DNA of 64,000 bases, taken from positions 124,001 through 188,000 of the forward strand of contig NZ_JAUSSH010000004.1 of the NCBI RefSeq assembly GCF_030812255.1, in the 5' to 3' direction. The stretch is from Paeniglutamicibacter psychrophenolicus. GTDB lineage: Bacteria; Actinomycetota; Actinomycetes; Actinomycetales; Micrococcaceae. Positions 1 to 9,400 of the stretch are shown piece after piece. How positions within the stretch are numbered: the first letter of the stretch is position 1; every line of letters starts with the position of its first letter. The position numbers and the translations under genes are program-made. The notes under the pieces were generated by a model that did not search any database, was not told the DNA's origin, and saw nothing but the letters and a program-made list of their open reading frames with translations.

Positions 1-358
1 CGCGATCGGCGGCCGGCAGCGAGGCGACCACCAGGTCGTAGGAGTCCTCGATCATCGCCAGCATGGTCTGCGCATCCAGGCCCGGCACCACGGTGTTCCA
101 GTGCTTCTTGTTCATGTGGTACCCCGGGGTGATCTGGGGGTTTGCGGCGCGCAGCTGCTCGGCCAGGGCCGGGTCGCACTTCAGGTTCAGGGTCGTTGTC
201 CCGCCGCGCTGCATCAGCAGCCCGAACATCTTGGCCCGTGCCCCGGCCCTGCCCGCGACCTTGAAGACGGCCGCGTCCTCGCCGAAGGGGAAGTCCTCGA
301 AGGCACCCGGAAGGGAGAGCAACATCGCACGCCAGGATTCGTATTCCACGGTGCCCAT
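1..358 (-). CDS. MmcQ/YjbR-like protein, 3' end beyond window
   Basis: The visible ~119 residues begin MGTVEYESWRAML and contain an FPFGEDAAVFKVAG segment and an HMNKKHWNTV segment. These are typical of the small MmcQ/YjbR (DUF419) alpha/beta family, which has a DNA-binding-like fold and no settled biochemical role. The gene is cut by the left edge, so only the last few residues are missing. The start at 358 is preceded by a GGCGGGA stretch; an in-frame ATG at 376 would add six residues and cannot be excluded. It lies downstream of the giant surface protein gene but is separated from it by a strong hairpin, so it is probably a separate unit. Confidence 0.8.
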   Translation of the reverse strand, partial: MGTVEYESWRAMLLSLPGAFEDFPFGEDAAVFKVAGRAGARAKMFGLLMQRGGTTTLNLKCDPALAEQLRAANPQITPGYHMNKKHWNTVVPGLDAQTMLAMIEDSYDLVVASLPAADR

Positions 359-432
359 CCTAGTCCCGCCGGGCATGGAAGTGGCCGGCCCTGCCACCTG
401 GGGGTTGCGGCAAGACCGGCCGGTCTACAGGG

Positions 433-478
433 GTTCGCGGTCGGCCGTCCCCGGACTGGGGAGAGGCCGACCGCGAAC
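433..478 (-). terminator. Hairpin terminator of the giant surface-protein gene
   Basis: A perfect 14-bp inverted repeat (arms 433-446 and 465-478) with a further CCCC/GGGG pairing in its loop starts 18 nt beyond the stop codon at 497. There is no strong U-tract on the minus strand, which is common for actinobacterial terminators. Confidence 0.75.
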
Positions 479-496
479 TTCGGGTTTTCCTTCTGG

Positions 497-3400
497 TTAG
501 TTCCCCTCGCCCTTGCGGCGGCGGGAAGCGGCCGTGAACGCTGCCCCGAGGAGCAGGATCAGTGCCCCGGAGCCCAGGATCCACAGCGTGGAGTCATCCG
601 CGCCGGTTCTCGCCAGCGGCGATGCCGGCTTGCGCGGCGGAACCACAACCACCGATCCCGGCTTGCGCGGCGGAACCACGACGACCGGCGGTGCCGGCAG
701 CAGCTGCTGCTCCTCCGGGGTCGGGTGCACGGTCTTCGACGGCGGGACGTCCCCGTTGCCGGTGGCCACGTTCACCAGGACCTCGTCCCAGGCCTCGTCA
801 TCCACGGTGATGGAGTAGGTCAGGGTCTTCTCCTCACCCACCGCCAGGTCCCCCACGGTCCAGACCAGCTTGCTGCCCTCGATGGCCGATTCGCCGCCGC
901 TGAGCTGCAGGCTTCCCTCGTCGAAGGTTGCCGCGTGCTGCCAGCCGGCCATCTCGTCGGTGACGACCGCCCCGGTGTACACGAACTGCCCGGTGTTGCG
1001 CACCGTGAGGGTGTAGCCGACGGTGTCGCCGGGCCAGACGATGGTGCCGCTGGCCGGGTTCGAGGTCTTCACCAGCGAGTAGCTGCGCGGGTTCTTCACC
1101 GGGGTCTCGCAAGCGCGGGACTGTGTGGTTTTGCCGTTGGCACTCAGGGTGGCCTCGTTCAGGAAGCCGCCGTCGGTGTTGGAGTCCTCGGGCTGGCAGG
1201 TGCCGGCCTCGGATCCGATGACCCCGTCCGCCAGGACCGCGACGACGTGCACCACGTAGGTGTGGGAGTCGCGTGCCTCGAGGTTGCGGTCGGTGGCGAG
1301 CACCGTGCCCGGCTCGGAGCCGGGGTTCTCCCAGCTGCCGGCCGTATCGGTGCCTTCCAGCGTCCAGTTGGCACTGCTGGCGGTGATCCCTTCGCCGAAG
1401 CGCAGCGTGTCGGTGAGGTTGTAGCGGGTTGCCACGTCCGAGGTGTTGTTCACCACGACCGTGTACTGCGCATCCCAGCTGCCATCCGCGTTCTCCTCGG
1501 CCGTGACGGCCGTCTTGACGACGTTGCTGCTCGGTGCCGGGATTTCCAGGCATGCACTGTCCGTGTCGGACTCGTTTCCTGCGGTGAGAACACCGGTGTT
1601 CAACAGGCCGTGGCCTCCCTCGCCGCATACCCTCTCCGCATCGTTGATCGCGGAGGTCAGGGTCACGTTGACGATGACCGTGAAGGTGTGGACGGCTCCC
1701 GATTCCAGGACCTGGTCCGCCACCACGACGTCGTCGGTGGAGTTGCCGCCGTGCCAGGCCTCGTTGACAACCACATCGGTGGAGCCGACGTGGCGGTCGT
1801 TGACGGTGACGCCGTCGGCGAAGGCCGGGGTGTCGGTGAGCGTGTAGTTTGCGCTCGCCCCGTCGGTGCCCGGGTTGGAGACGATGAGCTTGTAGCTCGC
1901 GTCCCAGGTGCCGTCCCAGTCCCCGTCGGCGTTCTCGTGCTGGACCAGTTCCAGGGCCTGCTTGTCGAGGCTCGGGGCAACCGGTGCCGCACAGGCCTCG
2001 GCTTCGGTGTCCTGCCCGTTGGCGGTGATGGTCGTCGTGTTCAGGAACCCGGTGCCCTCTTCGCCCTCGACCAGCTCGCAGTTGCCGGCCTCGGTGCCCG
2101 TGACCCCGGCCGCGACGTTGGCGGTGACCGTGACCTGGTAGGCCTCTGTGGAGCCGGCATCGATCAGCTTGTCGGTGGCCATGACCTCGGTGTAATCCGG
2201 TGTCGCCAGGTCCCAGTCGCCTCCGTCCCCGGCCGTCGGGCCGGTCCACGAGGCGTCGGTGACGGTGATGCCGCCGCCGAAGGACAGGGTGTCATCCAGC
2301 GAGTAGCGTCCCTGGACCTCGTCGTTGTTGGTGACCTCCAGCGAGTAGGTGATGTTCCAGGTGCCATCGGCGTTCTGCCGGGTGCCGGTGACGGTCTTTT
2401 CAACCGTCGGGGCCCCTACCTCAACGCAGACCTCGACCGAGGTGCCGGCGTCGGGGGTTGCCACCGAGGTGGCGGTGTTGGTGTGGGTGGTGCAGGTGCC
2501 GTCCAGTGCATCCGGGTTCGGGTTCGTGAAGATCACCTGGTAGGTGAACTCCGTGGGAACGCCGTCGGAGTTCCAGTCCGCGGTGCCCAGGGACACCGGG
2601 GCCTGGACGGTTCCGGCCTTGTCGTCAAGGACCGTCAGGTCCTTGTTGGTGGAGCCGGCCTCGGCGTAGGTGACCCCGGCCGTGCCCGTGGCGGACACCT
2701 CGTCGCCCGTGGCGTTTGCCCAGGTGGCGGTGGCGGTGTTTTCCCCGGAGTAGTCCATGTTCTCCGGGGTGCCGGTGCAGGTGTAGCCAAGGACCACGGT
2801 GCCCGGTTTTCCGTCGGTTCCGGCGGGAACCAGGACCTGCAGGCCGTCAACGGTATCGTTGGCGTCCTCGGCGTTGATCAGGCAGGTGGTGCCCTGGATG
2901 TCGAGGCTGTCCGTGACGGTGGCCGTGATGGCACCGTCGGCGAACTGGTTCGGGTTTTGAAGGGTGATGGTGCCGGACACCGCGTGGTTCGAGTCCTCGA
3001 AGCCGGACGGGGTCGCGGCCACCGTGTAGTCGAAGGTCGCCGTGCCGTCCAGTCCGATCGTGGCCCGGGTGCGGTCAACGAGCTTGTCCAACTCCCACAG
3101 GTACTCGCGGTCGAAGGATGCCTCGGCGGTCTTGGTGACCGACAGGCCCTCCTTGGCGCAGACCGTGACGTCCGTCGAGGCGGTGTTGTCGCTGGCGGAG
3201 TTCGTCAGCGTGACCTCGCCGGGGCCGTGCTCGGTGCTTTCCTCGAGCACCGCGGTGTTGGTGTAGGTGGTGCACTGTCCGGCGACTCCTGCGAGTTCCA
3301 CCGGGTAGGTGAACGTCCGCTGCTCCTCGTCGTCTCCGACGCTGACGGTGCCCAGGTCGTGGATGGCGCCCGGTACCGTCTTGTCGTCGATCACGGTGAC

Positions 3401-6400
3401 CGTCTCGTCGATGCTGCCTCCCTGCGTGAACAGCACCTCGGCTTCGAAGGAAGCGGTGCGGTCCTTGCCGTCCGTGCCGGTCCAGGTGACCGTGGCGGTG
3501 TTGGTGTGCCCCTCGTAGTCGGACTCGGCCAGCTCGCCCTCGATCACGCAATCGTAGGTGATGGTGGTCTTGCCGCTGGTGAGAACGCCGTTGGCTTCGG
3601 TGGCCGCGGGGACCACCACGTCCGTGCCGCCGCCGGCGACGGTGCAGGTGGCGCCGGGAACCGAGGCGGCATCGGCGATGTCGACGGTCAGTGCCCCCTG
3701 CTGGTTCGGGTTGAACACGTCGATCGAGCCGGACATCGTCCAGTCCTGGTCGGCATGCCCGTCCATGTTGGCGGTGACCGTGTAGTTCGCGGTCGCCGTG
3801 CCGTTTCCGTCGACCGTGAACTTGCCCTGATCGACCTGCTTGTCGAGGCTCCAGTCGTAGTCGCGGGTGAATCCGGCCTTGACGGTCTTGACGACCGTCA
3901 TGCCCTTCTCCACGCAGACCTCGACGGACACCGAATCGGTGTTGTCCTCGTCGCTGCCGGCCTTTTCCTTGAGCACCGCAGTGTTGGTGAACGTGGTGCA
4001 CTTGCCCGCCGTGCCCGCCAGTTCTTGCGCGTACGTGAAGACGTTCTCGCCGTCCAGGGTCGCGGTGCCCAGTTTCACGGGCTCCGCATCCGGGTTGGTC
4101 AAGTCGTCGTAGACGTTGACCGATGCGTCGGTGGCCTGATCGAGCGTGAAGTCCACGTCGACGATGCCGCTGGAAGCGGTGCGTCCATCGCCCCAGGCGG
4201 CGGTCGCGGTGTTCTTGATGAAGCCGGTGTACTTGGCTTCGTCCACGCCGGCGGCAACGTCGCAGGCGTAGTCGAGCGTCGCCGTCGCGCCGGCAGCGAT
4301 CTGCACGTCCTGGCCGTCAACGACGGAGCAGGTGATGTCCCCGAGGTTCAGGGCATCGGTGACGTCTGCGGTGATCGAGCCGAAGTCGTTCGGGTTGTGC
4401 ACGGTGATGGTTCCACCGAGCGTCCAGCCCGAATCGCTGTGGGCGGTCTGCGTTGCGGCCACGGTGTAGTTGGCCACGACGTTGCCGTCGCCGTCGACGT
4501 TGAAGTCGGTCTCATCGACCTGCTTCTCGATCTTCCAGTCGTAGTCGCGGTCATAGGTAGCCGTGGCGTCCTTGGAGACATCCAGGTTCTGTTCGACACA
4601 GACCGTGACGGTCTGCTCGTCGGTTGCCAAGAGGTTCGATTCCCCGGCTGCCACCATCGCCCGCGGCTCCCCGGCCATGCTGGTCAAGGTCGCGGTGTTG
4701 GCGTAGTCGGTGCAGGTGCCCACAACGCCTGGGAACGACAGGTCGTAGGCGTCAAAAGTCGTGGGTCCGTCATTCCAGTGTGCGGTGCCCAGCAGGACCG
4801 GTTCCCCAACCGTTCCGGCCTTGTTGTCAAAGACCTGCACGTCCTCGTCCGTCACGGTGGCCTCGTAGGCGAAATTGACCGTGGTCTTGGCCGAAGCGGG
4901 TTCCCCGGCTGCGTCGGTCCATGTCACGAGCGCGGTATTGGTGCCGTTGTAGCTGGCGGGTGTGCCGGCGCAGTGGTACGCCAGCTCCACGGTGCCGTCG
5001 GTGGTGCCGTCGGTGCCCGCGGGCACCAGGACCTGGAATCCGTCCTTGTCCGGATCATGATCCGTGGGCTCGGTGATGTCGCAGGTCAATCCGGCGATGT
5101 CCACGGTGTCCTTGACTGTTGCGGTGATCGCACCGTCAGCGAATTGGTTGGGGTTCGCCAGGGTGATCTTGCCGTCCAGGGTGAACCCGGTGTCGATCTT
5201 TTCCTTGGGTTCGGCCGTGACCGTGTAGGTGAACGTGGCCATTTCGTCCGGGGCGATCGTCTGCTTCGACGGGTTTGCGGACTTCTCCACGTCCCAGGTG
5301 TACAGGCGGTTGAAGGATGCGGTGGCGTCCTTGGCCACCTGCAGTCCGGCCTTGGCACAGACTTCCACGTCCTGGCTGGCCTTGTTGTTTGCGTCCTTGC
5401 CGTCGGCCGCGGTTTCCTCGTTCAGCACCGCGGTGTTGGTGTAGGTGGTGCACATCCCTGCCGTGCCTTGGAGTTCAACCGGGTACGGGGCGAACGTCTT
5501 CGGGGCCTCGGAGACGCTCGCGGTGCCCAGTTCATGCTCGGCCCCGGAAACGGTCTTGTCATCGACGACGGTGACGGTCTCGTCGATGCTGCCGTCCTGC
5601 GTGAAGATGATCGGTGCGCTGTTGGTCACGGTGCGGTCCATCCCGTCGACACCCTTCCAGGTGACGGTGGTGTGGTTCTTCTTGCCCGTGTAGTCGCCTG
5701 CCAAGACCTCGTCGGCAAAGGTGCAGTTGTAGAGCACCGTGGCGCTTCCGTTGGTGACCACGCCCTCCGCCTCGGTCGCGGCAGGAACATTCACGTCGAT
5801 GCCGCTGGCCACCGCACATACGGCGCCTGGGATCTCCGGGGTGTCGGTGACATCGACGGTGAGGGCTTCCTGCTGGTTCGGGTTGAACACGGTGATCGCA
5901 CCGGACATCGTCCAGTCCTGGTCCTTGTGCCCGTCCAGGAGCGCCTTGACCGTGTAGTTCGCGGTGACCTTGCCGTTCCCGTCGACCGTGAACTTGCCCT
6001 GGTCGACCTGCTTGTCGATGCCCCAGTCGTAGTCGCGGGTGAAGCCCGCATCGACGGTCTTGACCACGGTCAGGCCGTCCTCGACGCAGACCTCGATGTC
6101 GGCGGATGATTCGTTGCCTGCGGGGTTGTCGTCGTCGCCCTCGAGAACGGCCGTGTTGGTGAAGGTGGTGCACTTGCCGGCAACGCCCTGCCAATCAACG
6201 TCGTATGCAAAGGTCTTCGGTGACTGGGCGCGGATCACCGTGCCCAGCACGCCGTCATTCTCGGCGTAGTGGTCGTCGGTCACCGTGATCTCGGTGTCCG
6301 TTTCCGTGGCCAGTGCGAAGTCCACGTCGACCTGGCCGCCCGATGCGCTGCGGTTCTCTCCCCAGGTGGCCGTCGCGGTGTTGGTGATCGTGCCGGTGTA

Positions 6401-9400
6401 ATCGGCTTCGTCCACGCCGGCTGAAACATCGCAGGTGTAGTCGAGCGTTGCCGTCTTGCCGGCAGCGACCACCACGTCCTGGCCTTCAGCGACGGAGCAG
6501 GTGATGCCCGCAACATTCAAGGCATCGGTGACATCGGCGGTGATCGAACCGAACTCGTTCGGGTTGGCCACCGTGATGGTGCCTGTGAGCTTCCACTTCG
6601 AATCCGTGTAGCCGTCCTGGGTGGCGGTCACCTTGTAGCCCGCGGTGACCTTGCCGTTTCCATCGACCTTGAAGGAGGTCTCGTCGGCCTGCTTCTCGAC
6701 CTTCCAGTTGTAGTCGCGGTCGTAGGTGGCTTTGGCGGTCTTCTCGACCACCAGGTCCCGTTCGACACAGACCGTGACGGCCTTGCTGTCGGAGTCCAGG
6801 GTTGCCTGGTTCCAGCCCTTCTCGGTCACGATCGCGGTGTTCGTGTAGTCGGTGCAGGTCCCCGGGGTTCCCTCGAACTTCAGGTCGTAGGTGAATGCCG
6901 TGGGCACCTTGTCCTTGTTCCAGGTGGCCTCGCCCAGCAGCTCGGGGTAGTCGGTCTCGTAGACCTTGTCGTCGAAGACCAGGACGTTCTTGTCGTACTC
7001 GGTGTCGAGGAGGTACTCGACCTTGTCCGTTGCCTGGGTCGACTGCGGGGTGCCAGTGGCATCCTTCCACGACACGTCGACCGTGTTGCTGCCCGTGTGG
7101 CTGGCGGGCTTGCCCGTGCACGTGTAGTCCAAGACGACGATGCCGTCGTTTTCCCCGGCGTTGGCGGGCACCAGGACCTGCAGTCCGTCGGTGGTCGGGT
7201 CGTGGTCGGTGGCCTGGATTTCACAGGTCACTCCATTGATGTCCACCGTGTCCGTAACCGTTGCGGTGATCGCTCCGTCGGCGAACTGGTTCGGGTTGGT
7301 CAGGGTGATCCTGCCGTCCAGGGTTTCGTCAAAATCGTCAAAGCCGTTCGGGACTGCCTTGACCGTGTATTTGAAGGTTGCCTTTCCATCCGGGGCGATC
7401 GTCTGCCGGGTCTTGTCGACGTCCTTGGTCACGTTCCACTGGTAGATGCGGTCGAAGGATGCCTTGGCGGTCTTGGAGACCTGCAGTCCTGCCTGGTCAC
7501 ACACGGTGACGGTGGCTTCGTCGGAGGGGCTCTCCGAGCCGTCGCCTTCAAGCTCGAGCCAGGCCTTGTTGGTGAAGGTGCCGCAGGTGCCGGGATCCAC
7601 TACGTGCTCCAGCTCGTACGGGAACGCCTTGGATCGAGTGGCCTTGTCCTTGACCTCGCCCCAGGAGACGGTGCCCACCTCTGCGCCTTCGGCACCGGCG
7701 ATCGCCTGGTCGTCGAATACCTTGACGGTTTCGTCGGTGATCGTTCCCGGCTTGAATTCGATGGCCTTTGTCTCGCTGGTGGCTTCGCCGCCGGCCCAGG
7801 CAATCTTTGCGGTATTGGTTCCGCCGACGTAGTCGGATTCGGCTACCTTGCCGGGATCACAGGCGTAGTTCACGGTCGTGGTTCCGGGAATCCAGTTCCC
7901 GCCGACCAGGGTAGCCTGCGGTACGTTGACCTGAATGCCGGCAGCGTTCAGGTTCATGTCTTGGGTGGCATCCACGGTGCAGACCAGGCCTGTCAGCGAC
8001 GTGCTATCCGAAACCGTGGTCTCGACGTCTCCGCCGAACTGGTTCGCGTTGGCCACCGTGATGGTGCCGCCCATGGACTTGGTGTCTCTGTAGCCCTCAC
8101 CGGTGACGTTGATGTCGTAGCCAACCGTCGCCTTTCCTTCGGGGCCCGCATTGACGGTCCCGTCGGTCTTGGCCGTTTTTTCGATGTCCCACGTGTAGGT
8201 GCGGTCGTAGCTTGCATCCACGGTCTTCGACACGCTCAAGCCGGCCGGGAGGCAGGCCTGGATGGTCGCGTCGTCGGATGCGAGGACCTCAGTGGCGGAA
8301 ACCTTGGCGGTGTTCGTGAACGGTACGCATTGTCCGGCGTCTGCCGCCGGGACCGTCCAGGTCACCTCGTAGTCCTTGGATTGTGGCTTCGTGCCGTCGG
8401 CCCCGTCGATGATCCATGCGGGGCTGAAGGTGAACTCGTCATCGGTCACGGTCACGTTTTGGTTCAATGGGCTCTGCGTCCACGAACCAGCGGTGACCTC
8501 GGCGGCGCCCTCGTCGAACTCGCCGGGGGTTGAGGCCTCGGCCTTGTTCCAGTCAACCCTGGCGGTGTTGGTTCCCGTGTACCTGGGCTGCGAATCGAAT
8601 TTACAGGCGTAGTCGAACTCGATGGAGCTGTCCTCAGGGATGACCGTCTGGAATCCGGGCTTGGTCGGGTCCAGATCGGTCCCGGTGCCCGGGTTGGTCT
8701 GGCCGGTCACGGCACAGACGGCGTCGCCGCCCACGTCCACCGAGTCGGTCAGGGTTGCGTTGACGTCCTGCCACTTGTTCGGGTTCGTCACCGTCATGGT
8801 GCCGGTCATGGCCCAGTTGCTGTCCACGTACGGTTGCGGCGTCACCGTCACCCGGTAGTCGATGGTGACCTCGCCATTCGCATTGGTGTTGTACTTCGTG
8901 TTGTCCGCGACCGGCTGGCCGTTCAGCAGCGGGGTCTTGTCGATCTTCCAGGACCAGGCCCGGTTGAAGCTTCCCTGGACGTTCTTGGTGACTTCCAGGT
9001 TGGCACCGATGCACACCTGGACCGACGCCGAATCGCTTCCGGTTCCGCCGTCGGCTTCCTTGTAGATTGCGGTGTTGTCGTAGGTCGTGCATTCGCGGGG
9101 GACCCCTGGCCACTTGATGGAGTAGTCAAACGTCTTTGATGATTGCTCCGCGGTGACCTCGTTGCCGCCCGGAAGCGTCCTCAGGTCAAATTTGTTGTCC
9201 GTGACGGTGATCTTGTCATCGGTGACGGTGGGTTCCACACCTGTGAAGGTGAAGTCCTTGGTGGCGCTGGCTTCGCCGTCGGTGCCGAAGTAGGACGCCG
9301 CGTCCCAGGTGGCCTTGACGGTGTTGGTTCCTGCGGTTGCTTCCGTGGTTCCGGCCGGCATCTCACAGGTGTAGTTGAAGTTCGTAGTGCCGTTCGGAAT

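Noticed and set aside
101-6109. 2002-residue plus-strand open frame
   Set aside because: It is antisense to the giant surface protein, which has a signal peptide, repeats and a sorting signal. The plus frame has Gly/Val/Arg-biased shadow composition and follows the repeat structure of the other strand.
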